A stretch of DNA of 64,000 nt. Origin: Paraburkholderia sp. DHOC27 (GTDB lineage Bacteria; Pseudomonadota; Gammaproteobacteria; Burkholderiales; Burkholderiaceae). The stretch is from positions 248,001-312,000 of the forward strand of contig NZ_QVQV01000007.1 in the NCBI RefSeq assembly GCF_003429005.1, given 5' to 3'. How positions within the stretch are numbered: the stretch's first letter is position 1; every line of letters begins with the position of its first letter. The notes under the pieces were generated by a model. It ran no database searches, was not told the DNA's origin, and worked only from the letters and a program-made list of their open reading frames with translations. A program made the translations under genes and the position numbers. Shown one piece after another: positions 44,483-53,935 of this stretch.

Positions 44483-44854
44483 TTACTTGTGCCACACCGA
44501 CTTGTTCAACACGACGACCAACTGCGTGATTTCACCGCCATCCACTGAAAAGTAATAGCTGAGGATGAGAGGGTCAGGCAGGTTCGACTTGTCGAAGTCG
44601 CCGTCCACGCGCGCGTGAACGACAATTCCTGCGCGATGCCGATACGCCTTCTCGACCTGCATCGTCAGATGGTCGCCGAAAACCTCCTTGTCGGCCCACG
44701 CGCGGATCGCGTCGCGTCCAACGAACTCTCGCTTGGCATCATTGAGCAGTGCGTCAGAGGCGAACGTTGCGATGAATGTGTCGCGCTCAGCATGGTTGTG
44801 TGCGTCTATCCAGCGGGCAATCACGTCGGGCAATGTGTGGGTGATGTCTTCCAT
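44483..44854 (-). CDS. SnoaL-like/NTF2-fold small protein
   Basis: This is a 123-residue protein of the NTF2-like superfamily. The N-terminal helix has VIARWIDAHNHAERDTFIATFAS in overlapping parts. The cone-shaped beta-sheet strands include GIVVHARVDGDFDKS and LILSYYFSVDGGEITQL. Many such proteins are polyketide-cyclase-like or have no assigned role. It is divergent from a WYL/DeoR-type regulator at 45032, which may control it. Confidence 0.8.
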   Translation of the reverse strand: MEDITHTLPDVIARWIDAHNHAERDTFIATFASDALLNDAKREFVGRDAIRAWADKEVFGDHLTMQVEKAYRHRAGIVVHARVDGDFDKSNLPDPLILSYYFSVDGGEITQLVVVLNKSVWHK

Positions 44855-45031
44855 AACGTTCTCCTGTTCTCCTGAAGTGGCAAACCCGATCTTAGGTGAC
44901 GCTTCTGTCAGTTCCTGTCAGGAGGCGAGATCGCGCTTTGTGTGCGGGTGTACGCTGGTGACGGCTACAATCACACAGATACCGTCGGTTGATCCGCCGA
45001 CAATCCAAACACCGTTGAAGCGGAGTTCTGC

Positions 45032-45742
45032 ATGGCACGTTCGGGGCGGCTACTGCGCCTGACCGAAATACTGCGCACGCGGCGTCGCGCGGTAACCGCG
45101 GCACAACTGGCAGCCGAACTGGTCGTGTCCGAGCGGACCATCTATCGCGATGTCGCCGAGTTGATGGCACAGGGCGTACCCATTGAAGGCGGCGCCGGAG
45201 TCGGCTATGTGCTGAAGCGCGGCCATTTTCTGCCACCGCTGATGTTCGCGCGTGAGGAACTGGAAGCGATTTTGCTGGGTCTGCGCTACGTCGACCAGCG
45301 CGGCGACGACGTGCTGAAGAATGCCTCGGCCAGTGCGCTCGCCAAGATCGCCGCCGTGCTGCCGCCCCATGCAGATACGACGCTGGAGATGCCGCTGGCA
45401 ATGCCCGGCCCTCCCGTGGCGTCGTTTCCCGAGAACGCGGTAGAACTCGACATTTTGCGGGCGGCCATTCACGCGCAGCGCCGTCTCGAGATTGTCTACG
45501 CCGATGCAACCGGGAAGCGCACGCGGCGTGTGGTCTGGCCGGTGCAGATCGGCTTTATGGAGAGCGCACGCGTTCTTGCCGCCTGGTGCGAACTACGGGA
45601 ATCGTTCAGGACATTCCGGACTGACCGGATCATCGAGGCGACCGAGGGCTCGCGTTATCCCGGCCGCCGCGCTGAACTCATGCGCCAGTTGCGCGAGAAT
45701 CTGGCTCTCTCGACCTACGCGCAAACGGATCGCAAAGACTAA
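45032..45742 (+). CDS. YafY-type HTH/WYL transcriptional regulator
   Basis: This is a 236-residue protein with an N-terminal HTH_11 domain (VTAAQLAAELVVSERTIYRD). The C-terminal WYL domain is represented by RLEIVYADATGKRTRRVVWP and ARVLAAWCELRESFRTFR, where the WYL signature reads as AWCELR. WYL domains sense small ligands or nucleic acids. The neighbour in the opposite direction is the NTF2-like gene (44483-44854), the likely target. No defence or CRISPR genes are near, so a metabolic role is more likely. Confidence 0.88.
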   Translation: MARSGRLLRLTEILRTRRRAVTAAQLAAELVVSERTIYRDVAELMAQGVPIEGGAGVGYVLKRGHFLPPLMFAREELEAILLGLRYVDQRGDDVLKNASASALAKIAAVLPPHADTTLEMPLAMPGPPVASFPENAVELDILRAAIHAQRRLEIVYADATGKRTRRVVWPVQIGFMESARVLAAWCELRESFRTFRTDRIIEATEGSRYPGRRAELMRQLRENLALSTYAQTDRKD

Positions 45743-45770
45743 GCTCCGCTTCATCGAATGAGCGATGTCG

Positions 45771-46652
45771 TCAGTCACCCACTTCGTTTTCAAGCACACC
45801 GAGGTTCTCGATTTCGATCCGGATCACGTCGCCCTTTTGCAGAAACCGGGGAGGCTTAAAGCCAATTCCGACGCCTGCAGGCGTCCCCGTCGCGATGACG
45901 TCGCCCGGATGCAATTCGATCCCTGCGGACAGGGTCTCGATGAGCGTCGGGATATCGAAAATCAATCGTGATGTATTCGAATTCTGGCGCAAGTCTCCGT
46001 TGACCCAGCATTTGACATTGACATGTTGTCCGTTAACCTCGTCTGCCGTGACGAGGTAAGGCCCCATCGGACAGAAGCCATCGAGCGATTTGCCCAGGAA
46101 CCACTGGCGGTGGCGTTGCTGAAGATCCCGGGCCGTGACGTCGTTGATGATGGTATAGCCGAATACGTGATTCATCGCGTCAGCCTTCTTGATGCCGAGG
46201 CCTCCCTTTCCGATCACGACACCTAGCTCTGCCTCGTAATCGAGTTGACTCGACACGTTCGAATGCCGGGGAATCTGGACACCGTGGCCAATGATCGTCG
46301 ACGCGGGTTTGCTGAAATAAACCGGTGCCTCAGGCGCGTGCTCGCCGTTCTTTGCGCTGCTATCAAAACCCGAATTCTGAAACTCAGCAGCATGCTCATG
46401 ATAGTTCTTGCCGACGCAGAAGACGTTGCGGCGCGGTTGGTCGATTGGCGCAAGCAATCTTGCCCCCGACAATGGCAGCCCTGCCGCGCCTGGTCGAAGG
46501 TCCTGATAGCGATGGTGGAACTGCTGAATCAGTTGGACCATATCGCCGTTAAACCCTGGGACCAGATCGCTGACTGGCCAGTAGCGTTGTTCGATCGTAT
46601 CGACGACGGCGACAAACGTTTGTCCCGCCACATTCAGATTTGCGAGTTTCAT
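45771..46652 (-). CDS. Fumarylacetoacetate hydrolase family protein
   Basis: This is a 293-residue hydrolase of the FAH superfamily. The core contains NVFCVGKNYHEHAAEF, the metal-ligand region LDYEAELGVVIGKGG with two Glu, an Asp in INDVTARDLQQRHRQWFLGK, and GTPAGVGIGFKPPRFL near the C-terminus. Members cleave C-C bonds of acylpyruvates or hydrate 2-oxo-alkenoates in aromatic catabolism. It follows a 3-hydroxyisobutyrate-dehydrogenase-like gene and an SDR gene on the same strand, suggesting a degradative cluster. The substrate is unknown. Confidence 0.88.
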   Translation of the reverse strand: MKLANLNVAGQTFVAVVDTIEQRYWPVSDLVPGFNGDMVQLIQQFHHRYQDLRPGAAGLPLSGARLLAPIDQPRRNVFCVGKNYHEHAAEFQNSGFDSSAKNGEHAPEAPVYFSKPASTIIGHGVQIPRHSNVSSQLDYEAELGVVIGKGGLGIKKADAMNHVFGYTIINDVTARDLQQRHRQWFLGKSLDGFCPMGPYLVTADEVNGQHVNVKCWVNGDLRQNSNTSRLIFDIPTLIETLSAGIELHPGDVIATGTPAGVGIGFKPPRFLQKGDVIRIEIENLGVLENEVGD

Positions 46653-46744
46653 AGTGACAATGGGTACTGCCTGGTTGGGGTTAGTTCATGTTCATGTTCA
46701 TGTTCAGGTGCGGCGCTGCGTACACGCAGGATGCTGTGCGGCGC

Positions 46745-47605
46745 TTACGTGAAGAGCTTCACCACACCCGTCATGTTGTCGTGGCCGAATCCTCGTTCCA
46801 CGGCGGTACGAAATACATTCCGCGCGGCGCTGATCGTCGGCGCGGCAGACTCGGAGCCAGCGGTCTGCACCGTATAGGCGAAGTCCTTCTCGATGAGATC
46901 CACAGGAAACTGCGGCGCGAAATTTCCCGCGAGCATCAGACTGGATACACGCCCCGCTACCACGTTCCACACCGGCGTTTTCGCAACGGCGTCGAGCACA
47001 CGCTCAACGTCTGAGCCTGAACGCTTTAGCATGCCAATCAGCTCTGCAAGGGCGGTCACCTGAATGCCGAGCAGCGTATTCGCAGTCAATTTCGTCAACG
47101 CAGCGGTGCCAATCGCGCCAACGTGATGCAGGGATGACCCCACCACCTTGAGTACCGGCTCCGCGCGCGCCAGAACATCGGGTTTGCCACCCACGAAGTA
47201 GGTCAGTTGCGCGGCTTCAGCCTGCGGCGTGCTGCCGACAACCGGCGCTTCCAGAAGCGATATCGAGCGCTCGGCCATCCTTGCTTCCAGTTCACGGATC
47301 CATTCGGCCGTTACCGTCGAACTCTCGATGGCGATAGCGTCCGCAGACATGCCTCGTAACGCCCCATTCTCTTCATCTAGCCATACTTGTCGCGACGCAT
47401 CGTTGTCCCGCACCATCGCGACCACGAAGTCCGCACCGCTGGACGCTTCCCGCGGCGTTCGCGCCAGGTGCGCGCCGGCATCCACCACGCGCTGAGCCGC
47501 AGCCGGTCCACGGTTCCACACCGTGACTTGATGACCCGCCTTGATAAGGTTGATCGCCATGCGCGATCCCATCGCACCCATTCCGAGTACCGATATCTTT
47601 GCCAT
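46745..47605 (-). CDS. NAD(P)-dependent beta-hydroxyacid dehydrogenase
   Basis: This is a 286-residue member of the 3-hydroxyisobutyrate/tartronate-semialdehyde/imine reductase-like family. The N-terminal Rossmann motif is ISVLGMGAMGSRMAINLI and the substrate-binding region is LEAPVVGSTPQAEAAQL. The catalytic Lys region is represented by TALTKLTANTLLGIQV. The longer open frame starts at 47644, but ATG 47605 gives the normal family N-terminus. It lies 92 bases upstream of the FAH gene and 158 bases downstream of an SDR gene, all on the minus strand. Confidence 0.86.
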   Translation of the reverse strand: MAKISVLGMGAMGSRMAINLIKAGHQVTVWNRGPAAAQRVVDAGAHLARTPREASSGADFVVAMVRDNDASRQVWLDEENGALRGMSADAIAIESSTVTAEWIRELEARMAERSISLLEAPVVGSTPQAEAAQLTYFVGGKPDVLARAEPVLKVVGSSLHHVGAIGTAALTKLTANTLLGIQVTALAELIGMLKRSGSDVERVLDAVAKTPVWNVVAGRVSSLMLAGNFAPQFPVDLIEKDFAYTVQTAGSESAAPTISAARNVFRTAVERGFGHDNMTGVVKLFT

Positions 47606-47763
47606 GATGACATTCCTGTAGGAATACGAAATACGCTTAACCAACCCAGGCCTATTTGTTCACGCCCTGAACGTTAGTCAAAGAGATGCGAAATGAAGTG
47701 GAAGGCCTTGCATAGACTCACCCGTCCTGGCAGCGTTCACCAGAACAGGTGTTCATATCGCAA

Positions 47764-48513
47764 TCAGATCTGTGCGATTCCGCCATCCACGAAGATTTCG
47801 CTGCCCGTCACAAAGCTGCTGTCGTCGGACGCGAGGAACGCGACGACATTCGCAATTTCCGTATCGTTTCCGGTGCGGCCGAGGGGCGTAATGCTCGCGG
47901 CGAAACCAAAGAACCCGGCAAGATCATCTTTGCTCGCGCCAGTCTTGTCGTGGCCAGGGGTCACGACCACACCCGGGCTCACCGCATTCACGCGGATATT
48001 GCGACCTTTCAGATCCGATGCCCAGGTCCGCGCAAATGAGCGCACGGCGGCCTTGGTCGCGCTGTAGATGCTCCAGTTGGCGAAACCCTTGCTCGCGACG
48101 ATAGAGGCGGACAGGATGATCGATCCACCCGAACGCATCAGCGGCAGCGCCTTTTGAACCGTCCAGATCACGCCCTTGACGTTGGTGTTCAGGAGACCAT
48201 CGACGTGCTCTTCGGTGAGACCACCAAGGGGCGAGAATGCCGCGAACCCTGCATTTGCGAAGACGATGTCCAGATGACCGACTTCAGCCTTTACCTGCTC
48301 ATAAAGCCGGTCTAGATCAGCCTGGCTCGTGACGTCCCCCTGCACGGCGACAGCACGCTCACCCAGTGAGGCGGCAGCTTGCGCGAGTTCATCCTTGCGA
48401 CGGCCGGTGATATACACGCGTTCCGCACCTTGCTCGATGAGTGTTTTGGCGGTGGCAAATCCGATACCCGAGTTAGCGCCGGTAACAAGAGCAATTTTTC
48501 CCGCGAGTTTCAT
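47764..48513 (-). CDS. SDR-family oxidoreductase
   Basis: This 249-residue classical SDR has TGANSGIGFATAKTL, VFANAGFAAF (the NNAG motif is changed to FANAG), the catalytic Ser in IILSASIVAS, YSATKAAVRSF with Tyr and Lys, and the C-terminal EIFVDGGIAQI. The TGRR sequence after beta-2 suggests NADPH use. It is divergent from a MarR-family gene with a palindromic operator in between, so it is likely repressed by that MarR protein. Confidence 0.9.
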   Translation of the reverse strand: MKLAGKIALVTGANSGIGFATAKTLIEQGAERVYITGRRKDELAQAAASLGERAVAVQGDVTSQADLDRLYEQVKAEVGHLDIVFANAGFAAFSPLGGLTEEHVDGLLNTNVKGVIWTVQKALPLMRSGGSIILSASIVASKGFANWSIYSATKAAVRSFARTWASDLKGRNIRVNAVSPGVVVTPGHDKTGASKDDLAGFFGFAASITPLGRTGNDTEIANVVAFLASDDSSFVTGSEIFVDGGIAQI

Positions 48514-48646
48514 AAATACTCCTAAATGTTGAATTCAGTCCCAAACGTAAGCGACGGGTAGACACGGTTGCGTTCGCGCCCTCCCACTTCTCGGCATCCC
48601 CGCAGACATCGCTGTCTGCGCATGCCGGCGAACAAACCATCGAACT

Positions 48647-48667
48647 ACTTGAGTGCTCAAGTATAAT
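48647..48667. promoter_or_regulatory. MarR-type operator overlapping a consensus -10 box
   Basis: ACTTGAG-TG-CTCAAGT (48647-48662) is a perfect 7-bp inverted repeat. Its last base begins a perfect TATAAT (48662-48667) oriented toward the MarR gene. The site lies between the divergent SDR (start 48513) and MarR (start about 48716) genes, which fits autorepression. Confidence 0.75.
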
Positions 48668-48715
48668 TCGGAACGCGCACTTGTCAATGCTTTTGTGCTC
48701 AACTATTCTTCTACT

Positions 48716-49270
48716 ATGCAAAAAATGCTGGGAGAAATGATTTTGAAAGGTGACGCAACCACGCTGGAATCCGCCGAGATCGACCTCTTTGCGGAACCGG
48801 TGTGCACGAATACGGCTGTGCGACGGGCGGCGCGGCGGCTCGGCAATCTCTACGATGCGGCATTTGCCGCCGTCGGGCTGAAGGCCACCCAGGCGGGGTT
48901 ATTGGCGGGGCTCGATCGACTCACGACCGGCAACCACGGCACCCCCCCCACCCTGCAGGAGCTGGCGTCGAACCTGGCCATTCAGATTTCCGCGTTGACA
49001 CACGCGTTAAAACCGCTGGTGCGCGAGGGCCTGGTCGAATTACGGCCCGATGCGCAGGACGGACGAGCGAAGCGTGTCGCCCTGACAGCCTCGGGTACCG
49101 AACGTCTACACGCAGCGGATCTGCACTGGTCCACCGTCAATCAGCGTGTCGAAAAGGTCCTCGGCAGCGAATCGGCCGCCGCCCTCCGAACCCTCGCCGA
49201 CAGAGTTGCTTCCGACAGCTTCCTCGCCGCCTATGACGAACTTCTGTCGCAGGACACCGGCGCGCCCTAA
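48716..49270 (+). CDS. MarR-family transcriptional regulator
   Basis: This protein of about 184 residues has the MarR winged helix (TLQELASNLAIQISALTHAL and PLVREGLVELRPDAQDGRAK), with the DxR-type wing typical of the family (QDGRAKRVALTASG). The start is uncertain. ATG 48716 lies downstream of the predicted promoter but lacks a clear ribosome binding site, and ATG 48737 is preceded by GGGAG very closely. It probably binds the palindrome at 48647 and controls the divergent SDR and perhaps the following dehydrogenase and FAH genes. Confidence 0.85.
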   Translation: MQKMLGEMILKGDATTLESAEIDLFAEPVCTNTAVRRAARRLGNLYDAAFAAVGLKATQAGLLAGLDRLTTGNHGTPPTLQELASNLAIQISALTHALKPLVREGLVELRPDAQDGRAKRVALTASGTERLHAADLHWSTVNQRVEKVLGSESAAALRTLADRVASDSFLAAYDELLSQDTGAP

Positions 49271-49325
49271 AAACTAAAAGACCCCGTCGCTCCACCGCGC
49301 CGCCGGCGAGAAAGCCGCGACGCAA

Positions 49326-50594
49326 TCAACGGACGACCGCCGTCGCCTTCCTCGTCTTTGCGACCTGGGCCTCGTCCACACGGGTGCCGTCGTTGCCCCA
49401 CCCTGCACGCATGAATGTCAGGACTTCCGCAATCTGCCGGTCGTCGAGGACAGTGCCAAACTTCGGCATCGGATACGCAGCAGGCACACCATCGATCACA
49501 AGGTTAGGTGTGCCATTCAACGTAACGTTGATCAACGACACCGGATCAGATGACATCAAGTTCGGGTTGCCTGCCAGCGGCGCGAGCAAGGGCGCGTCGC
49601 CCTTCCCGTCAACGCCGTGACAGTGCATGCAAAACGTCCGGTAGATCATCGCGCCCGAGTTCGCAGCGGGCTTGTTCAACGACGCAATCGTGTCGGCGCT
49701 CGCATCTTTGCTAACGGCATTCGCACTGCTGGAACCGAGTGATTTCAGGTAGATCGCGATATCGGCAGCATCGCGATCCGTGAGGCCCTGGGTGCTGTTG
49801 TTGATGACCTCCGTCATCGCACCAAACGCGGACGCGTGGTGGTTTGCACCATTCTTGAGGAATGACACGATGTCAGCCTCGGACCAGTCGGCCAAACCGT
49901 CCCAATGCGATCCGGTGATATTCGAAGCAAACCAGTTGTCCTCGGCCGCACCCGTCAGATACGAATCGCCGTTCTCATCCAGCGCCTTCTCCTGAAAGCC
50001 CACGCCTCTAGGCGTATGGCAAGCTCCGCAGTGTCCGAGTCCCTGCACCAGGTATGCGCCACGATTCCACTCTACGCTCTTACTATCCTTGATCTGATAG
50101 CTATCGTTCTGGAGGAAAAACAGGTTCCACACTTTGAGGGGCCACCTCGCATTCAAGGGAAACGGTATATCCGAGGGACGGTTGGCTTGCTTGACGGGCG
50201 CAACGCCGGCCATGAAGTAGGCGTACAGTGCGTCGACGTCCTTGCTTTGAATCTTCGCGTACGAGGGATACGGCATCGCGGGATAAAGGTTGTGGCCATC
50301 TTTGGAGACGCCTTCGCGCAAAGCACGCTCGAAGTCCTGTCTGCTCCACTTTCCAATACCCGTTGACGGGTCCGGCGTGATATTGGTCGAGTACACCGTA
50401 CCCAGCGGTGTTGCCATAGGCAGTCCACCGGCGAACGATTTCCCACTCGGCGCTGAGTGACAGGCGATGCAATCGCCGACTCTGGCCAGGTATTGGCCAC
50501 GCGCAATGAGCGCGCTTTGCGGATCATCCGAACCTGCCGCATGACAGATCATTGGAATGGATACCGCAAGCCATGCGGCTAGTGTCTTGAACAT
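49326..50594 (-). CDS. Triheme cytochrome c subunit of a membrane dehydrogenase
   Basis: This 422-residue exported protein has a signal peptide (about residues 1-19, ending ICHAAG) and three haem c sites: CIACH, CGACH and CMHCH. The arrangement matches the cytochrome subunit of alcohol/aldehyde dehydrogenases (AdhB-like), which passes electrons from a periplasmic dehydrogenase to ubiquinone. It starts 7 bases after the stop of the molybdopterin subunit. It therefore completes a three-subunit enzyme with the two upstream genes and should sit on the periplasmic face of the inner membrane. Confidence 0.92.
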   Translation of the reverse strand: MFKTLAAWLAVSIPMICHAAGSDDPQSALIARGQYLARVGDCIACHSAPSGKSFAGGLPMATPLGTVYSTNITPDPSTGIGKWSRQDFERALREGVSKDGHNLYPAMPYPSYAKIQSKDVDALYAYFMAGVAPVKQANRPSDIPFPLNARWPLKVWNLFFLQNDSYQIKDSKSVEWNRGAYLVQGLGHCGACHTPRGVGFQEKALDENGDSYLTGAAEDNWFASNITGSHWDGLADWSEADIVSFLKNGANHHASAFGAMTEVINNSTQGLTDRDAADIAIYLKSLGSSSANAVSKDASADTIASLNKPAANSGAMIYRTFCMHCHGVDGKGDAPLLAPLAGNPNLMSSDPVSLINVTLNGTPNLVIDGVPAAYPMPKFGTVLDDRQIAEVLTFMRAGWGNDGTRVDEAQVAKTRKATAVVR

Positions 50595-50601
50595 GACAAC
50601 C

Positions 50602-52836
50602 TCATGCGGCCGCGAGTTGCGTGCCGACAGGAAGCGTCCGTATCCGCTTCCCGGTTGCCGCAAAGATTGCGTTACACAGTGCAGCAGCAAGCGCTGCCGT
50701 ACCCACCTCTCCCATGCCTCCCGGCGCCTCGCTGCTGCTAACGATATGCACTTCTACCGGAGGAATCTCGTGGATGCGCAAGATCCGGTAGTCCGCAAAA
50801 TTGCTTTGTTCGACCCGCCCACGCTTGATGGTGATCTCGCCATACAAGGCGGCTGTAATGCCAAAGATGACGCCGCCCTGGACTTGCGCCTCGATAGTTC
50901 GAGGATTGATCGCGACACCGCAGTCAACCGCACACACGATGCGATTGACGGCAACCTCGCCCCGCTCATTCACGGACACCGTGGCCACGATGCTGATAAA
51001 GCTGCCGAACTCGCGCATCACGGATACACCCATACCCGTTCCCTCGGGAAGCGGCTTGCCCCAACCAGCCTCCTTCGCCGCGACCTGAAGAACGTTAAGC
51101 GCACGTGGCGCTTTGCCCAACAAGCGGCTACGGTACTGCACCGGATCGACCTCAGCGAGCTTCGCCAGTTCGTCGATAAAGCTTTCGACAACGAAGGTCC
51201 CGCGCGTGGGACCGACACCTCGCCAGAAAGCCGTGGGAACGTGATACGGCTCTTGCCGCACGTATTCGATCAACTGATTGGGGATGTCGTACGGCAACTC
51301 TGCCGAGACTTTGACGGCGTCAGGATCCAGTCCATTTTTGAACGCCTTTGGCCGGAATCGCGCAACGATTGAGGACCCGACAATCCGATGTGTCCACCCG
51401 ACAGGTTTGCCGCTGGCGTCCAACGCAGCGGAGATGGCATCGTAGTAGCAGGGACGATACATATCGTGCTGAATGTCTTCTTCTCGCGTCCAGAAGACTT
51501 TGACTGGCTGGTCGATGGACATCGCCACCTTGACTGCCTGAGCGATGAAGTCTGTGTCCAGCCGCCGACCGAATCCTCCCCCAAGGAGATGGTTGTGCAC
51601 CGTGATGCGGTCGAGCGGCAAGCCCGTGATGCGCGCGACGGTATCTGCTGCCCGCGCTGGAACCTGAGTACCGACCCAGATTTCGCACCGGTCTGCGCTC
51701 ACATGCACAGTGCAGTTGACGGGCTCCATGGGCGCGTGTGAGAGAAACGGCTGCTGGTAGACCACGTCGAGTCGCTTGTGTGCGTTGGCAAAGGCTGCCC
51801 GTACGTCGCCATCCTTCCTCGCGACGACGCCTGGACGCGTCGAGGCTTTACGCAAGTCATCAACGATCATCTCCGTAGAGACATTGGCGCCACTTCCCTC
51901 GTTCCATTGCACATCGAGCGCCGAAGCCCCACGTTTAGCCGACCAGGTATTGGTGCCCACCACCGCTACCGCGTTGTCGACTTTTATCACGCGCAGCACG
52001 CCATCAATCTTGTGCGCCGCCGCTTCGTCGACGGTACCCACGGTTCCGCCGAAAACGGGGCAATTGACGATTGCAGCATGTGCCATGTCAGGCAAACGTA
52101 CGTCGATCCCATAGATGGCCTGTCCATTCACCTTGATCGACGAATCCAGTCTGCTGGTAGGCTTGCCGATCAAGCGGTAACTGGACGGCGGTTTGAACGC
52201 AACGTTTTGAGGTGCAGGCAGACGTGCCGCGCGTTCGACGAGTTGGCCGTATCTGACGCGCCGTTGCGTCGGCTTGTGAATCACCTCGCCCATTTCCGCG
52301 TAGCACTCGTCCTCACCGACGGACCATCGCTGAGATGCGGCCTTGATGAGCAGGGTCCGGGCAACGGCACCCGCTTGACGCATGGGTTTCCACGCGTAGC
52401 GCATTGACGTCGAGCCGCCCGTCAACTGCCCGCTCAGTAGTGCGTCGCCGTACAACACATCATTCGGGGGAGCATGCTCGAGCACGAGACCTTCCAATCC
52501 CACTTCCAGCTCTTCAGCAATCAACATCGGGATGGACGTGTACGTGCCCTGGCCCATTTCCACCTTCGGCATGATCAGCGTGACGCGACTGGATTTGTCG
52601 ATTCTGATGAAGGCATTGGGAAAGAAGGCTTCGTCAGGCGCCACGGGCGCCTCGTCGTCTTCGATATCAACGGAATCACGGTTCGCCACCCCTTCACCCT
52701 TCGCCGCCGGAATACTCATACCGAGGAGGAGTGAACCTGCTCCAGTCAGCCCGACCGAGATGCCGAACTTCAGGAAGCTGCGCCTGCCGGACCGGAAGAC
52801 GGCGTCGGCTTTCGCCGGACTGACTGTCTCGTCCAT
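50602..52836 (-). CDS. Xanthine dehydrogenase-family molybdopterin-binding subunit (IorB/AldH type)
   Basis: This is a 744-residue Moco subunit. The N-terminus carries a twin-arginine signal (GRRSFLKFG at residues 17-25) followed by a hydrophobic stretch, so the folded enzyme is exported. Family features include GQGTYTSIPMLIAEELEVGL, HNHLLGGGFGRRLD, FWRGVGPTRGTFVVESFIDE and the late Glu region GGMGEVGTAALAAAL with the catalytic Glu. The type matches isoquinoline 1-oxidoreductase beta and membrane aldehyde dehydrogenases. Its start directly abuts the stop of the 2Fe-2S subunit. The substrate could be an aldehyde or an N-heteroaromatic. Confidence 0.9.
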   Translation of the reverse strand: MDETVSPAKADAVFRSGRRSFLKFGISVGLTGAGSLLLGMSIPAAKGEGVANRDSVDIEDDEAPVAPDEAFFPNAFIRIDKSSRVTLIMPKVEMGQGTYTSIPMLIAEELEVGLEGLVLEHAPPNDVLYGDALLSGQLTGGSTSMRYAWKPMRQAGAVARTLLIKAASQRWSVGEDECYAEMGEVIHKPTQRRVRYGQLVERAARLPAPQNVAFKPPSSYRLIGKPTSRLDSSIKVNGQAIYGIDVRLPDMAHAAIVNCPVFGGTVGTVDEAAAHKIDGVLRVIKVDNAVAVVGTNTWSAKRGASALDVQWNEGSGANVSTEMIVDDLRKASTRPGVVARKDGDVRAAFANAHKRLDVVYQQPFLSHAPMEPVNCTVHVSADRCEIWVGTQVPARAADTVARITGLPLDRITVHNHLLGGGFGRRLDTDFIAQAVKVAMSIDQPVKVFWTREEDIQHDMYRPCYYDAISAALDASGKPVGWTHRIVGSSIVARFRPKAFKNGLDPDAVKVSAELPYDIPNQLIEYVRQEPYHVPTAFWRGVGPTRGTFVVESFIDELAKLAEVDPVQYRSRLLGKAPRALNVLQVAAKEAGWGKPLPEGTGMGVSVMREFGSFISIVATVSVNERGEVAVNRIVCAVDCGVAINPRTIEAQVQGGVIFGITAALYGEITIKRGRVEQSNFADYRILRIHEIPPVEVHIVSSSEAPGGMGEVGTAALAAALCNAIFAATGKRIRTLPVGTQLAAA

Positions 52837-53298
52837 TCAGATCACCTTGGCAGCGAGCTTGATCGCGGACCGGATGCGATGATACGTGCCACATCGGCAT
52901 ATATTTCCCGCCATAGCCGCATCGATGTCTGCATCGGTTGGATGGGGATTGTCTTGCAGCAGCGCAGTCGCGGACATAACCTGACCAGATTGACAGTACC
53001 CGCATTGCACGACATCTTCGGAAAGCCACGCAGCCTGAACCCGGGCACCTACGGTCGTATTGCCAATCGCTTCAATGGTCGTGACATTCCGCGCACCGAC
53101 CGATCCAATTGGCGTTACGCAAGCGCGTGCAGCCTCGCCATTCAGATGCACGGTGCAGGCGCCGCATTGCGCAATGCCGCAACCAAACTTGGTTCCAGTC
53201 AGGCCGATTTCGTCGCGCAGCACCCACAGCAGCGGCGTATCAGGCGATGCCGTTACCGCGATCTTCTTTCCGTTAACCGTAAGGTCGAGCATGTTCAT
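52837..53298 (-). CDS. (2Fe-2S)-binding subunit of the molybdenum hydroxylase
   Basis: This 153-residue protein has a plant-type ferredoxin cluster (GCGIAQCGACTVHLNG) followed by the second, all-helical 2Fe-2S domain with CGYCQSGQ and NICRCGTYHRIRSAI. This is the standard small subunit of the xanthine oxidase family (IorA/NdhS-like). It has no signal peptide and probably travels with the Tat-targeted large subunit. It ends exactly where the large subunit begins. Electrons would flow Moco to 2Fe-2S to cytochrome c. Confidence 0.92.
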   Translation of the reverse strand: MNMLDLTVNGKKIAVTASPDTPLLWVLRDEIGLTGTKFGCGIAQCGACTVHLNGEAARACVTPIGSVGARNVTTIEAIGNTTVGARVQAAWLSEDVVQCGYCQSGQVMSATALLQDNPHPTDADIDAAMAGNICRCGTYHRIRSAIKLAAKVI

Positions 53299-53340
53299 TC
53301 TCTAGTGAAGTGAGATTTCCCCGATTCGATGTATGTGCAT

Positions 53341-53928
53341 CTATTCCATCGTGGCAATCAAAAAGGAGCGCTCAGTCTTGCTCTCACGCAGGTTGACCTT
53401 GGGTACGGCGATCGTGGTTGAAGCGCGAGGCGTGAATTCTCGCTCGCTGTCCTTCAAACCTAGAATCAGGTCTTCGAGCATGTCACGCAGTGCATGCTTT
53501 CTGACAGCATCAAACGACTGAAGCGCGGTATCGACAACCTCATCCAGGATTGTCGGGAAGCGCTCGGCAAGCAGTCTTCCCGACACGGTCAACTGCAAGC
53601 GCGTCACTCTGCGGTCCGAGCTTGCGCGGACCCGCTCGATCAAACCGCGTGCTTCCAGTGTTGCGACGGTTCGCGAGGTGCTTGCCATGTCCATGCCACT
53701 GCTCTGCGCCAGCGCTTTCATGGAAGCCGCCTCACCCGTTGCGACCATGAAAAGAAGGATCGCCTGAACGTTGCTGATACCCAACTCGTTGCCCAGCTTT
53801 CTGTTGGTCAAAGTGGACAACCTGAGCCTCGCCCGGCCAAGCAGAAAGCCCACATTTCTCGTCAGTCGAGTGGCGTCAGGCGGATCATTTGCATCGCCAT
53901 CCGGGACACTTTCAGCGTGGTGATGCAT
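53341..53928 (-). CDS. MarR-family transcriptional regulator
   Basis: This is a 195-residue regulator with a winged helix (LGISNVQAILLFMVATGEAA, then MKALAQSSGMDMASTSRTVA and RVRASSDRRVTRLQLTVSG). I placed the start at ATG 53928, since the longer frame to 54120 runs into the neighbouring gene on the same strand. The C-terminal extension of about 40 residues (REFTPRASTTIAVPKVNL) is not typical. It sits inside the gene string between the small YciI-like protein (7 bases upstream) and the molybdenum hydroxylase genes (42 bases downstream). It is probably a local regulator of that operon. Confidence 0.85.
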   Translation of the reverse strand: MHHHAESVPDGDANDPPDATRLTRNVGFLLGRARLRLSTLTNRKLGNELGISNVQAILLFMVATGEAASMKALAQSSGMDMASTSRTVATLEARGLIERVRASSDRRVTRLQLTVSGRLLAERFPTILDEVVDTALQSFDAVRKHALRDMLEDLILGLKDSEREFTPRASTTIAVPKVNLRESKTERSFLIATME

Positions 53929-53935
53929 GATGCGC

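Noticed and set aside
45032..45742. WYL-domain regulator as a sign of a defence island
   Set aside because: No defence, CRISPR or retron genes are adjacent and the context is metabolic, so a YafY-type metabolic regulator is the simpler reading.
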